Shown in pieces: positions 1 through 8,584 of a DNA stretch of 64,000 bases (its first letter is position 1; the number at the start of each line of letters is the position of its first letter). Position numbers and translations under genes: made by a program. The notes under the pieces were generated by a model. It did not search any database. It was not told where the DNA came from and saw only the letters and a program-made list of their open reading frames with translations. Origin of the DNA: Falsiroseomonas sp050563545 (GTDB lineage: Bacteria > Pseudomonadota > Alphaproteobacteria > Acetobacterales > Acetobacteraceae); assembly GCF_050563545.1 (NCBI RefSeq), contig NZ_JBNXUM010000016.1:62001-126000 (forward strand), read 5' to 3'.

Positions 1-154
1 GATCGACGGCGTCCCGAACGGTGCCGCTGACCTCGCGGTCCAGGCGGCGCGCGGGGCGGTGCGCATCCAGACCGGACGGGTCGCGAACTACGCCTTCGCG
101 ATGATCATTGGCCTTGTCCTCTTCGTCACCCTGCTGCTCTACGGTGCCCGATGA
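1..154 (+). CDS. nuoL: NADH-quinone oxidoreductase subunit L, 3' end only
   Basis: Only the last 50 codons are inside the window, read in frame from base 2 to the TGA at 152-154. They encode a hydrophilic stretch followed by a membrane helix (FAMIIGLVLFVTLLLYGAR), the usual C-terminus of NuoL, the distal proton-pumping subunit of complex I. The stop overlaps the ATG of nuoM (ATGA at 151-154), so the two are translationally coupled. The call rests mainly on position directly before nuoM and nuoN, since too little of the protein is visible for independent recognition. Confidence 0.85.
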   Translation, partial: IDGVPNGAADLAVQAARGAVRIQTGRVANYAFAMIIGLVLFVTLLLYGAR

Positions 155-1662
155 ACGCCGCCGGCTTCCCCATCCTCAGCCTGGTGACCTTCCTGCCGCT
201 GGCAGGTGCGTTCATCATCCTCATGGTGCGTGGCGACGAGGAGACCGTCGCCTCCAACGCCCGCTGGACCGCGCTCTGGACCAGCCTGATCACGCTGGCG
301 CTGTCGCTGATCCTCTGGGCGCGTTTCGACACGTCCACCGCCGAGTTCCAGTTCGTGGAGCGGTTGGAGTGGCTGCCGGATTACGGCGTCGCCTACCACA
401 TGGGCGTGGACGGCATCTCCGTGCTTTTCGTGCTGCTGTCCACGCTGCTGACACCAATCTGCATCCTGGCGTCGTGGGACACCGTGAAGGTCCGCGTGCG
501 GGACTACATGGTCGCCTTCCTTGTGCTCGAGACGATGATGGTCGGCATGTTCTGCGCGCTCGACTTCATCGTCTTCTACATCTTCTTCGAAGCCGTCCTG
601 ATCCCGATGTTCCTGATCATCGGCGTCTGGGGCGGGGCGCGGCGCGTCTATGCCGCCTTCAAGTTCTTCCTCTACACGCTCGCGGGCAGCCTGCTGATGC
701 TGCTGGCTCTGCTGGCCATGTGGTACCAGGCCGGCACCACCGACATCCCGACGCTGATGCAGACCGCCTTCCCGCGGGGGATGCAGATGTGGCTGTTTGC
801 CGCCTTCATGGTGTCCTTCGCGGTCAAGGTGCCGATGTGGCCGGTGCACACCTGGCTGCCTGACGCCCACGTCGAGGCACCGACCGCGGGCTCCGTCATC
901 CTGGCCGGCGTGCTGCTGAAGATGGGCGCCTATGGCTTCATCCGCTTCAGCGTGCCGATGCTGCCCGAGGCGTCGCAGGCCTTCGCGCCCTTCGTCTTCA
1001 GCCTCTCCGTCATCGCGGTGGTCTACACCTCCCTCGTCGCGCTCGCGCAGGAGGACATGAAGAAGCTGATCGCCTATTCCTCGGTCGCGCATATGGGCAT
1101 CGTGACGCTCGGCATCTTCACCTTCACGGTGCAGGGCCTCTCGGGCGCGCTGTTCACGATGCTGGCGCACGGCATCGTCTCCGGCGCGCTCTTCCTCTGC
1201 GTGGGCGTGCTCTACGACCGGGTGCACTCCCGCGAGATCGCGCGCTATGGCGGGGTCGCGAAGATCATGCCCTCCTACGCGCTGGTCTTCATGCTGTTCA
1301 CCATGGCCTCCGTGGCGCTTCCCGGCACCGCTAACTTCCCGGGCGAGCTGCTGGTCATCGTCGGCGCCTTCAGGGTCAACCCCTGGGTCGCATTCGGCGC
1401 GGCAACCGGCATGATCCTGGGCGCGGCCTACATGCTTTATCTCTACCGCCGCGTGATCTTCGGGAAGATCACCCGCGACGACCTGAAGCTGCTGCTGGAT
1501 CTCAGCCCGCGCGAATACGCGGTCTTCGCGCCACTGGTCCTGCTGACGCTGTGGATGGGGGTCTATCCCTCCTCCTTCCTGACCTTCTTCGAGGCCAGCG
1601 TGACGGCGCTCGTCGAGCGGCATGAAGCCGCGCTCGGCGCGGCGCGCCTGGCCGGGATGTGA
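151..1662 (+). CDS. nuoM: NADH-quinone oxidoreductase subunit M
   Basis: A 503-residue polytopic membrane protein of the antiporter-like family. It is one of the three proton-pumping subunits of the membrane arm of respiratory complex I. Visible family features are the conserved glutamate in the FFEAVLIPMF helix (about residue 147), the motif PVHTWLPDAHVEAPTAGSV near residue 230, a membrane lysine in LLKMG (about 256) and the SSVAHMG segment. The length is normal for NuoM. It starts at the ATG inside the nuoL stop and is followed at once by nuoN, which places it in the distal part of the nuo operon. No unusual residues or breaks were seen. Confidence 0.97.
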   Translation: MNAAGFPILSLVTFLPLAGAFIILMVRGDEETVASNARWTALWTSLITLALSLILWARFDTSTAEFQFVERLEWLPDYGVAYHMGVDGISVLFVLLSTLLTPICILASWDTVKVRVRDYMVAFLVLETMMVGMFCALDFIVFYIFFEAVLIPMFLIIGVWGGARRVYAAFKFFLYTLAGSLLMLLALLAMWYQAGTTDIPTLMQTAFPRGMQMWLFAAFMVSFAVKVPMWPVHTWLPDAHVEAPTAGSVILAGVLLKMGAYGFIRFSVPMLPEASQAFAPFVFSLSVIAVVYTSLVALAQEDMKKLIAYSSVAHMGIVTLGIFTFTVQGLSGALFTMLAHGIVSGALFLCVGVLYDRVHSREIARYGGVAKIMPSYALVFMLFTMASVALPGTANFPGELLVIVGAFRVNPWVAFGAATGMILGAAYMLYLYRRVIFGKITRDDLKLLLDLSPREYAVFAPLVLLTLWMGVYPSSFLTFFEASVTALVERHEAALGAARLAGM

Positions 1663-1667
1663 CGCCG

Positions 1668-3083
1668 ATGAACTGGACCCTCGCCCTGCCGGAGATCGTG
1701 CTCGCGGTTTCCGGCCTGATGATCCTGCTGATCGGCGTCGTCCCCAGGCGGGACATGTTCTTCCCGGTCTCCATGGCGGTGATCGGCGCCTTCGTCGTGA
1801 CCGCGGCGCTGGTGCTGGGGCAGGGCGAGGGCACGGCCTTCGCCGGCCAGTATGTCGGCGACGGCTTCGCGCGCTTCGCCAAGGTGCTGATCCTGCTCGG
1901 CGCGGCTCTCGCGCTTGTCCTTGCGCTCGACTTCGACGAGCGGAGCAACCTGCGCCGCTTCGAGTTTCCCGTGCTGATGCTCTTCGCGACCGTCGGCATG
2001 ATGATCATGGTCTCGGCCAACGACCTGATGGCGCTCTACATCGGGCTCGAACTGCTCTCGCTCCCGCTCTACGTCCTTGCCGCCTTCGACCGCGACAATG
2101 CGCGCAGCGCCGAGGCGGGCCTCAAGTACTTCGTGCTCGGCGCGCTGGCCTCGGGCCTGCTGCTGTACGGGTCGTCGCTGGTCTATGGCTTCGCGGGCAC
2201 GACGAACTTCGACCGGCTGGCGGATGCGCTGTCGTCGCAGGCCTCGACCGGCGTGGTGGTGGGGCTGGTCTTCGTCCTCGCCGGGCTCTGCTTCAAGGTC
2301 TCGGCGGTGCCCTTCCACATGTGGACGCCCGACGTCTACGAAGGCGCGCCGACACCGGTGACCGCTTTCTTCGCGACCGCGCCCAAGGTCGCCGCGATCT
2401 GCCTGATGATGCATGTGCTGATCGGTCCCTTCGGGGACATGGCGGCGCAGTGGAAGCAGGTGATCTGGGTGGTCTCGGCGGCGTCGATGATCCTCGGCGG
2501 CTTCGCCGCGATCGGGCAGCGCAACATCAAGCGGCTGATGGCCTATTCCTCCATCGGCCATGTCGGGTACGCGCTGATGGGCCTGGCCGTCGCGAGCGAC
2601 ACGGGCTACCGCGGCGTGCTGGTCTACCTCGCGATCTACGTCGTGATGAACCTCGGCACCTTCGCGGTGATCGTGTCCATGCGTCGCAACGGCCGCGCAA
2701 TCGAGGAGATCGACCAGCTCGCCGGCCTCGGCCGCAGCGATCCCGCCATGGCGCTGTGGATGGCGGTCTTCATGTTCTCCATGGCGGGCATCCCGCCGCT
2801 CGCCGGCTTCTTCGGCAAGCTCTACGTCTTCCTCGCCGCCGTGCAGGCGGGGTTCTGGACGCTGGCCATCATCGGCATCCTGACCTCCGTGGTCGCCAGC
2901 TACTATTACCTGCGCATCGTGAAGGTCATGTATTTCGACGCGCCGGCCGAGGGGTTCGACGCGCGGCAGGCCGGCATCTCGGTCGTGATGGCGGGGACGG
3001 GTCTGCTGACGCTGTTCTTCTTCCTCTTTCCCGCGGCGCTGATCGGCGCGGCTCAGGTCGCCATCGCGGCGCTGGCGGGCTGA
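1668..3083 (+). CDS. nuoN: NADH-quinone oxidoreductase subunit N
   Basis: A 471-residue membrane protein of the same antiporter-like family and the last subunit gene of the nuo operon. Recognisable segments are ELLSLPLYVLAAF, KYFVLGALASGLLLYG, PFHMWTPDVYEGAPTPVTAF and the late AYSSIGHVGYALMG block, all typical of NuoN. Two starts are possible: ATG 1668, giving the common MNWTLALPEI N-terminus and lying 5 bp after the nuoM stop, or GTG 1659, overlapping that stop and adding three residues. I prefer 1668 on family grounds. It ends 1 bp before birA, suggesting read-through into the cofactor genes. Confidence 0.96.
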   Translation: MNWTLALPEIVLAVSGLMILLIGVVPRRDMFFPVSMAVIGAFVVTAALVLGQGEGTAFAGQYVGDGFARFAKVLILLGAALALVLALDFDERSNLRRFEFPVLMLFATVGMMIMVSANDLMALYIGLELLSLPLYVLAAFDRDNARSAEAGLKYFVLGALASGLLLYGSSLVYGFAGTTNFDRLADALSSQASTGVVVGLVFVLAGLCFKVSAVPFHMWTPDVYEGAPTPVTAFFATAPKVAAICLMMHVLIGPFGDMAAQWKQVIWVVSAASMILGGFAAIGQRNIKRLMAYSSIGHVGYALMGLAVASDTGYRGVLVYLAIYVVMNLGTFAVIVSMRRNGRAIEEIDQLAGLGRSDPAMALWMAVFMFSMAGIPPLAGFFGKLYVFLAAVQAGFWTLAIIGILTSVVASYYYLRIVKVMYFDAPAEGFDARQAGISVVMAGTGLLTLFFFLFPAALIGAAQVAIAALAG

Positions 3084-3084
3084 G

Positions 3085-3804
3085 ATGGAGGCGCTGCCGC
3101 CGGGCTGGCGGCTGCGCTTCGAGGAGACGCTGCCCTCCACCAGCGATCTCCTGCTGCGGCTTGCCGCGGCGGGAGAGCCGGAGGGCCTCGCGGTCATGGC
3201 GCGCCGCCAGACTGGCGGGCGAGGGCGTGACGGGCGCGTCTGGGAAAGCCCGGCCGGCAATCTCTACATCTCGCTGCTGCTGCGGCCCGGGACGCCGGCG
3301 CGCGACGCCGCGCGCTGGTCGCTGGCCGGCGCCATCGCGATGGCGGAGGCGGTGGAGCCGGACCTGCCCGACCCCGCGGCGCTTCGGGTGAAGTGGCCGA
3401 ACGATCTGCTTCTGGACGGGGCGAAACTCGCCGGCGTGCTCTGCGAATCCGGCGCGACGCCCGGCGGCCGGCTCGACTGGGTGATCCTGGGCTGCGGGAT
3501 CAACCTCGCCGTCGCGCCCGAGGTGCCGGGCCGCGCGACGACGCGCCTGCCGGGCGACGCGCCACCGGAGCAGGTGGCGGTCCGGCTGATCCGCTCTGTC
3601 GTGTCCTGGCGGGACCGGCCGATGCCGGACCTGATCGCGGCATGGCTTCGGCGCGGGCCGGCCCTGGGCGAGAGGTTGACGCTGCGCACCGGGACGGGCG
3701 AAACGACCGGCAGCTTCGCGGGGCTGGCCGAGGACGGGGCCCTGCTGCTCGACACCGGCGCCGGCCCGCGGCGTTTCGGCTCGGGCGAAGTGGACGGAGC
3801 CTGA
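3085..3804 (+). CDS. birA: Biotin--[acetyl-CoA-carboxylase] ligase
   Basis: A 239-residue protein of the biotin protein ligase family. It activates biotin with ATP and transfers it to the carrier lysine of biotin-dependent carboxylases. The biotin/ATP-binding motif is RQTGGRGRDGRVW (about residues 36-48), followed by the KWPNDLLLDG catalytic segment and the GCGINLAVAP strand. There is no N-terminal DNA-binding domain, so this is the short, enzyme-only form with no repressor role expected. It begins 1 bp after nuoN and lies 6 bp before coaX. The nuoN-birA-coaX-rnj order is common in alphaproteobacteria and supports the call. Confidence 0.95.
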   Translation: MEALPPGWRLRFEETLPSTSDLLLRLAAAGEPEGLAVMARRQTGGRGRDGRVWESPAGNLYISLLLRPGTPARDAARWSLAGAIAMAEAVEPDLPDPAALRVKWPNDLLLDGAKLAGVLCESGATPGGRLDWVILGCGINLAVAPEVPGRATTRLPGDAPPEQVAVRLIRSVVSWRDRPMPDLIAAWLRRGPALGERLTLRTGTGETTGSFAGLAEDGALLLDTGAGPRRFGSGEVDGA

Positions 3805-3810
3805 CGCGCC

Positions 3811-4632
3811 ATGCTGCTGGCCGTGGATGCGGGCAACACGAACATCGTCTTCGCCGTGCATGACGGCACGGAATGGCGCGGCACCTGGCGCGTGCGGACG
3901 GACGCCGAGCGGACGTCCGACGAATACGCGGTCTGGCTGCTGGCGTTGCTGGGCCATGCCGGGCTGAAGCCGACCGACATCACGCGCTGCGCGATCGGCA
4001 CGGTGGTGCCGGCCGCGCTCTACAACCTGCGCCGGCTCTGCCGTGACTGGTTCGACTGCGAACCGCTGATCGCCCGCGCCTCGCTCGACTGGGGCTTCGA
4101 GATCCGGGTGGACGCTCCGCATGAGGTCGGCGCCGACCGCCTGCTGAATGCGCTCGCCGCCCACCAGCGCTACCGCGGGCCGCTGGTCGTGATCGACTTC
4201 GGCACGGCGACCACGTTCGACGTGGTGCATGGCGACGGCGCTTATCTCGGCGGCGTGATCGCGCCGGGCATCAACCTCTCGATCGAGGCGCTGCACCGCG
4301 CCGCGGCGCGACTGCCGCGGATCGGCATCGGCCGCCCGCAGGCCGCCATCGGGCGGAACACCGTCGCCGCCATGCAGTCCGGCATCTACTGGGGCTATGT
4401 CGGCCTGATCGAGGGCATCGTCGCCCGCATCCGGGCCGAATTCGACGAGGCCGAGAACGGCCGGCTCAAGGTCATCGCGACGGGCGGCCTGGCGCCGCTC
4501 TTCGCGGAAGGCACGACGATCATCGAGACGACCGACCCGGATACGACGCTCGACGGGCTGCGCCTGTTGGCGGAGCGCAATCCCGCCCCCACATTGGTCA
4601 GGCATTCCCGACGCGACGAAACCCTGCCCTGA
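3811..4632 (+). CDS. coaX: Type III pantothenate kinase
   Basis: A 273-residue enzyme for the first step of coenzyme A synthesis (ATP-dependent phosphorylation of pantothenate), of the ASKHA-fold type III class. The phosphate-binding motif DAGNTNIVF lies at residues 6-14. HEVGADRLLNALAA and VIDFGTATTFDVV follow, then GGVIAPGINLS, all diagnostic for CoaX rather than CoaA. Its length is normal. It sits 6 bp after birA and 56 bp before the RNase J gene in a compact operon. CoaX enzymes need a monovalent cation and are insensitive to CoA feedback; that is known for the family and not visible here. Confidence 0.96.
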   Translation: MLLAVDAGNTNIVFAVHDGTEWRGTWRVRTDAERTSDEYAVWLLALLGHAGLKPTDITRCAIGTVVPAALYNLRRLCRDWFDCEPLIARASLDWGFEIRVDAPHEVGADRLLNALAAHQRYRGPLVVIDFGTATTFDVVHGDGAYLGGVIAPGINLSIEALHRAAARLPRIGIGRPQAAIGRNTVAAMQSGIYWGYVGLIEGIVARIRAEFDEAENGRLKVIATGGLAPLFAEGTTIIETTDPDTTLDGLRLLAERNPAPTLVRHSRRDETLP

Positions 4633-4688
4633 CGGGAAGGGGGCCGGCGCGAGACCCACCTGATTCGAAACGCGACACTGGAAGAACA

Positions 4689-6326
4689 ATGACCGGAGAC
4701 CTGGCCTTCATCCCGCTCGGCGGGACGGGGGAGATCGGACTCAACCTCAATGTCTACCGATGCGACGGGCAGCTCCTCGCGGTGGATTGCGGCCTGGGCT
4801 TCGGCGGGCCCGAACACCCGGAGGTGGACGTCATGGTCCCCGACGCGACCTGGCTCGCGGCCCGGAAGGACCGGCTGGCAGCGCTGGTGATCACGCATGC
4901 GCATGAGGACCATGTGGGCGCGGTGGCGCACCTGTGGCCGTCCCTGCGCTGCCCGATCCATGCAGGGCCCTTCGTCTCCGCCGTGCTGCGGCGGAAGCTG
5001 GGGGAGGCCGGGCTGCTCGGCCAGGTGGAGATCATCACCCAGGCGCCTGGCAGCCGCTGGACGATCGGGAATTTCGACCTGGAATTCCTGCGCGTCGCCC
5101 ATTCCGTGCCTGAGGCCCAGGCGCTGGCGATCCGCACGAAACACGGCACGGTGCTGCACACCGGCGACTGGAAGCTCGACCCCAACCCGCTGATCGGGCC
5201 CCCGACAGATGAGGCCGCCTTCCAGCGCCTGGGCGAGGAAGGCGTGCTCGCCATGGTCTGCGACAGCACCAACGCGCTGGTCGAGGGTCATTCGGGCAGC
5301 GAGGCCGAGGTCCGCCGCAACCTGACCGCGCTGATCAAGCGCCTGAAGGGCCGCGTCGCGGTAACCTGCTTCGCGACCAATATCGCGCGCGTCGAATCCA
5401 TCGTGCTCGCCGCCCGCGCCGCGGGCCGGGAGGTCGCTCTGTTCGGGCGAAGCCTGCGCAACGCCGACGCCGCGGCGCGGGAATGCGGATATCTCCGCGA
5501 CCTCCCGCCTTTCCTGTCCGAGGACGAATCGGGCGACGTGCCGGACGACCGGCTGGTCGTGATCTGCACCGGCAGCCAGGGCGAGCCGCGCAGCGCCATG
5601 GCCAAGATCGCCAACGACCAGCACCCCCATATCTCGCTCGGCGAGGGCGACACCGTCATCTTCTCCTCCCGCATGATTCCGGGGAACGAACGGGCGATCC
5701 TTCGCATCCAGGACGAGCTGTCGCGCGCCGGCGTTGAGGTCATGACCGCCGATGACCACATGGTGCATGTCTCGGGCCACCCGGCGCGGGACGAGCTGAA
5801 GCGGCTCTATCAGCTCGTGAAGCCGAAGTATTCGGTGCCCGTGCACGGCGAATGGCGCCACATGAACGAGCACGCGAACCTAGCGGAGAGCCTGGGCGCC
5901 GAGGCCTATGTCATCGAGGACGGGGACGTTCTGAAGCTCGCCCCGGGCAAGCCGGACATCGTGGAATCCGTCCCCGTCGGGCGGCTCGCGGTGGATGGCG
6001 ACCGGCTGCTGCCGCTGGACGGCGACGTGCTCGCCGCGCGGAAGAAGATGCTCTTCAACGGCGTGGTGATCGCGTCCATCGCGGTGGACGGGGCAGGGCG
6101 GGTGCTGGGGAAGCCGCAGATCTCCGCGCCGGGCCTCTTCGACGGGACCGAGGACGAGACGCAGCAGATTGCTGCCGACCTGGCCCGTGCCGTGGTCGAG
6201 CTGCCCGCGCCGGTGAAGCGCGAGGACGGCCCGCTGCGGGAGGCTGCGCGGACCGCGGTCCGTCGTGCCGTCGGCCGGCGGCTGCGCAAGCGGCCGAGCG
6301 TCGAGGTCCATCTCCTCCGGGTCTGA
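4689..6326 (+). CDS. rnj: Ribonuclease J
   Basis: A 545-residue metallo-beta-lactamase/beta-CASP nuclease that matures rRNA and degrades mRNA with endo- and 5'-exonucleolytic activity in the cytoplasm. The metal site is THAHEDHVGA (histidines at about residues 70, 72 and 75). Further ligands lie in the HTGDWKLDPNP and CDSTNA segments. The beta-CASP part contains the VICTGSQGEPRSAM and FSSRMIPGNE motifs, then HVSGHPARDELK. This matches RNase J rather than CPSF/Int11 homologues. It follows coaX in the conserved cluster, and a short DUF1467 gene follows after 5 bp. No defects were seen. Confidence 0.96.
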   Translation: MTGDLAFIPLGGTGEIGLNLNVYRCDGQLLAVDCGLGFGGPEHPEVDVMVPDATWLAARKDRLAALVITHAHEDHVGAVAHLWPSLRCPIHAGPFVSAVLRRKLGEAGLLGQVEIITQAPGSRWTIGNFDLEFLRVAHSVPEAQALAIRTKHGTVLHTGDWKLDPNPLIGPPTDEAAFQRLGEEGVLAMVCDSTNALVEGHSGSEAEVRRNLTALIKRLKGRVAVTCFATNIARVESIVLAARAAGREVALFGRSLRNADAAARECGYLRDLPPFLSEDESGDVPDDRLVVICTGSQGEPRSAMAKIANDQHPHISLGEGDTVIFSSRMIPGNERAILRIQDELSRAGVEVMTADDHMVHVSGHPARDELKRLYQLVKPKYSVPVHGEWRHMNEHANLAESLGAEAYVIEDGDVLKLAPGKPDIVESVPVGRLAVDGDRLLPLDGDVLAARKKMLFNGVVIASIAVDGAGRVLGKPQISAPGLFDGTEDETQQIAADLARAVVELPAPVKREDGPLREAARTAVRRAVGRRLRKRPSVEVHLLRV

Positions 6327-6331
6327 CGGGC

Positions 6332-6610
6332 ATGGACTGGTTCACCGGTGTCATCGTCTACCTGCTGATCTGGTGGCTCGCGCTGTTCGCGGTGCTGCCG
6401 ATCGGCACGAAGCCGGTGGAGGATGCCGATCCGGATGCGGGGGGCTGGCGCGGCGCGCCGGCCGCGCCGCAGCTTCTCCGCAAGGCGATCCTGACGACGG
6501 TGGTCGCGGGCGTGCTGTGGCTCGGCGCCTATGCGCTGATCACCTCGGAATGGCTGAGTTTCAGGGACGGGTGGCTCAGCTATCAGGGACCCGGCGCTGC
6601 ACAAAATTGA
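6332..6610 (+). CDS. DUF1467 family small membrane protein
   Basis: A 92-residue protein of unknown role with two predicted membrane helices, about residues 6-25 and 50-70. They are separated by a short loop carrying the family's IGTKPVEDADPD sequence. DUF1467 proteins are widespread in alphaproteobacteria and usually sit between rnj and proS, as here. It starts 5 bp after the rnj stop, so it is probably the last gene of the nuo-birA-coaX-rnj transcript. A GGCGG/CCGCC stem follows directly after its stop (6611-6625) but has no T-run. No enzymatic motif is visible. Confidence 0.85.
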   Translation: MDWFTGVIVYLLIWWLALFAVLPIGTKPVEDADPDAGGWRGAPAAPQLLRKAILTTVVAGVLWLGAYALITSEWLSFRDGWLSYQGPGAAQN

Positions 6611-6705
6611 GGCGGCAATCCCGCCTCCCCAGCGAGTGCCGCCCTTGCATTGCGCAGTTCGGTTCTGGAAGCCCGTTTTTTGGCTTTCCGCGGCGGCGTT
6701 TCTTG

Positions 6706-6734
6706 TTGTGCCGCCTTAGCTCCCCACGCCACTA
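6706..6734 (+). promoter_or_regulatory. Possible promoter of the MmgR-like small RNA
   Basis: A TTGTGC hexamer (6706-6711) and CACTAT (6729-6734) are separated by 17 bp and would start transcription close to 6741, at the first hairpin of the small RNA. Both hexamers match the vegetative consensus only partly. The placement is inferred from the RNA's likely 5' end. Confidence 0.25.
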
Positions 6735-6742
6735 TCGGTCCC

Positions 6743-6829
6743 AGGGAGAGGTTGGTCCTCTCTCTGCCGTGTGACTGGCGTTTCCTCCCTAAACTCGGGT
6801 CGCGCTCTGAGGCGCGACCCGTTTTTTTT
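6743..6829 (+). ncRNA. mmgR: MmgR/suhB-family (alpha-r8) small regulatory RNA candidate
   Basis: This lies in the 484-bp gap between DUF1467 and proS. A 9-bp hairpin (6743-6751 with 6757-6765, loop TTGGT) is followed by GCCGTGTGACTGGCG, the 10-mer TTTCCTCCCT at 6781-6790 and then a strong intrinsic terminator. From memory, the unpaired TTTCCTCCCT directly before a Rho-independent terminator is the hallmark of the alphaproteobacterial MmgR (suhB, alpha-r8) RNA, which limits polyhydroxybutyrate accumulation in Sinorhizobium meliloti. The 10-mer is complementary to Shine-Dalgarno sequences, which suggests translational repression in trans. The 5' end is approximate. An Rfam RF00519 search would settle the family. 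Confidence 0.65.
6796..6829 (+). terminator. Strong intrinsic terminator of the small RNA
   Basis: A perfect 10-bp stem, CGGGTCGCGC (6796-6805) with GCGCGACCCG (6812-6821), has a 6-nt loop and is followed by eight T residues (6822-6829). It ends the small RNA and would also separate the upstream rnj transcript from proS. Confidence 0.92.
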
Positions 6830-6941
6830 GTAGCGACCTCCTTAGGAAAAGCAAGGTAATTTTCGGCGCGAGTGCTTCATTTCACGGGGGTTTTCGCCTT
6901 ACAGCCAGTGCCGAGACGTGATTTTATTGCGTCGCAGCAGC

Positions 6942-6969
6942 TTGACACTTGGGTCGGTCTGGTTGTTTC
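6942..6969 (+). promoter_or_regulatory. Possible proS promoter
   Basis: A perfect TTGACA at 6942-6947 is followed after 16 bp by TGTTTC (6964-6969), a weak -10. It lies downstream of the small-RNA terminator and about 125 bp before the proS start, in a locally AT-richer stretch. Apart from the small RNA and these sites I see nothing else in the 6611-7094 gap. Confidence 0.3.
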
Positions 6970-7094
6970 CGACGCGCACGATGGCTTCGAAGTGCCTGGA
7001 ATCGCAGGCTTCCGACTGGCGTCCCCGGCTTGGTTCCGCTCCGCCCTCGGTTGGGCTAGGTTCCGCGGCCTTCCACTCCCTCCGGAGCCCCGCC

Positions 7095-8402
7095 TTGCGC
7101 CTCTCCCGCGCCTTCCTGCCGACGCTGAAGGAAACGCCTGCCGAGGCGCAGATCGTCTCCCATCGCTTGATGCTGCGCGCCGGCATGATCCGCCAGACCG
7201 CGGCGGGCATCTATGCCTGGCTGCCGCTGGGCTGGCGCGCGCTGCAGAAGGTCGAGCAGATCGTGCGCGAGGAGCAGGACCGCGCCGGCGCGCAGGAGAT
7301 CCTGATGCCGACCATCCAGTCGGCCGATCTCTGGCGCCAGTCCGGCCGCTACGACGCCTATGGGCCGGAGATGCTGCGCATCAGGGACCGGCATGACCGC
7401 GAGATGCTGTTCGGCCCGACCAACGAGGAAGTGGTCACCGAGATCTTCCGGCAATTCGCCAAGTCCTACCGCGACCTGCCGCGCAACCTGTACCACATCC
7501 AGTGGAAGTTCCGGGACGAGGTGCGGCCGCGCTTCGGCGTGATGCGCGGGCGCGAGTTCCTGATGAAGGACGCCTATTCCTTCGATCTGACGAAGGAAGG
7601 GGCGGAGCATTCCTACCGCCAGATGTTCCTGGCCTATCTCCGCACCTTCGCGCGGATGGGGCTGAAGGCGATCCCGATGCGCGCCGACACCGGGCCGATC
7701 GGTGGCGACCTCTCGCACGAGTTCATCATTCTGGCCGAGACCGGCGAATCGCAGGTCTTCGTCAGCCAGGACCTGCTGGACATGGACCCGCTGGCCGAGG
7801 CGCCGGACTACGATGCCGACCTCGCAGCGGCGGTGGGGCGCTGGACCAGCCACTACGCCGCGACCGACGAGATGCACGACCCCGTCGCCTGGGAGAAGCT
7901 GGAGGCGTCCAAGCGCGTCTCCGCGCGCGGGATTGAGGTCGGGCACATCTTCTACTTCGGCACCAAGTACTCGAAGCCGATGGAACTGACGGTGCAGGCA
8001 GCGGACGGATCCACCGTGCACCCGGAGATGGGTAGCTACGGCATCGGCGTCTCCCGCCTGGTCGGCGCGATCATCGAGGCCAACCACGACGAGGCCGGGA
8101 TCAAGTGGCCGGACGCGGTCGCGCCCTTTCGGGCGGCGGTGCTGAACCTGAAGAACGGCGACGCGGCATGCGATGCTTTGTGCGACACTATCTACCGTGC
8201 GTTGGGCGACGAGGCAGTCTATGACGACCGGGCCGATCGTGCCGGCGTGAAGTTCGCAGACGCCGACCTGATGGGGCATCCCTGGCAGGTCATCGTCGGC
8301 CCCCGCGGCGCGGCGGCGAACAGGGTCGAGCTCAAGCGCCGCATGACCGGCGAGCGGCACGAGGTCTCGCCCGAGGACGCGCTGGCGAAGATCAAGGGCT
8401 GA
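7095..8402 (+). CDS. proS: Prolyl-tRNA synthetase
   Basis: A 435-residue class II aminoacyl-tRNA synthetase that charges tRNA-Pro. Class II motif 2 is FRDEVRPRFGVMRGREFLMKD and motif 3 is GSYGIGVSRLVGAIIE. The editing insertion of long bacterial ProS is absent, as in the short alphaproteobacterial form. The frame is open upstream to 6918. I chose the TTG at 7095 because it gives the family N-terminus LRLSRAFLPTLKE, is preceded by GGAG (7084-7087) at 7-nt spacing, and yields the usual length. The upstream 59 codons are low-complexity and unlike the family. A 57-residue ORF follows after 1 bp. Confidence 0.95.
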   Translation: MRLSRAFLPTLKETPAEAQIVSHRLMLRAGMIRQTAAGIYAWLPLGWRALQKVEQIVREEQDRAGAQEILMPTIQSADLWRQSGRYDAYGPEMLRIRDRHDREMLFGPTNEEVVTEIFRQFAKSYRDLPRNLYHIQWKFRDEVRPRFGVMRGREFLMKDAYSFDLTKEGAEHSYRQMFLAYLRTFARMGLKAIPMRADTGPIGGDLSHEFIILAETGESQVFVSQDLLDMDPLAEAPDYDADLAAAVGRWTSHYAATDEMHDPVAWEKLEASKRVSARGIEVGHIFYFGTKYSKPMELTVQAADGSTVHPEMGSYGIGVSRLVGAIIEANHDEAGIKWPDAVAPFRAAVLNLKNGDAACDALCDTIYRALGDEAVYDDRADRAGVKFADADLMGHPWQVIVGPRGAAANRVELKRRMTGERHEVSPEDALAKIKG

Positions 8403-8403
8403 C

Positions 8404-8577
8404 ATGCGGAACATGGTGTTTGCGATGCTGCTGCTGGCCGTCGCGCTGGCCGGCGCGACCGCGCTCGAGCGGCTGGGCGTGGAGCATTCGCTCGCGCTGC
8501 TCGCGCTGGTCGGCGGGGCAGGGGGCCTGGCGGGCGGGATCGCCATGGAATTGCTGCGTGAGGGCTCGCGCGGCTGA
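8404..8577 (+). CDS. Small membrane protein, unknown
   Basis: A 57-residue ORF starting 1 bp after the proS stop. It is almost wholly hydrophobic, with two predicted helices (about residues 4-20 and 30-48) joined by a short charged turn, LERLGVEHS. Its tight spacing after proS and position before lolC suggest it is translated within the proS-lolCD operon. I recognise no family. Unannotated ORFs of this size are often missed, and amino-acid use (A/L/G-rich with a charged C-terminus) is compatible with a real inner-membrane peptide. Confidence 0.6.
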   Translation: MRNMVFAMLLLAVALAGATALERLGVEHSLALLALVGGAGGLAGGIAMELLREGSRG

Positions 8578-8584
8578 TGTTCGA

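Noticed and set aside
6611..6829. 6S RNA or SRP RNA in the gap before proS
   Set aside because: No long closing stem with a central bubble (6S) and no SRP apical motif was found; the terminator-proximal TTTCCTCCCT fits an MmgR-type RNA better.
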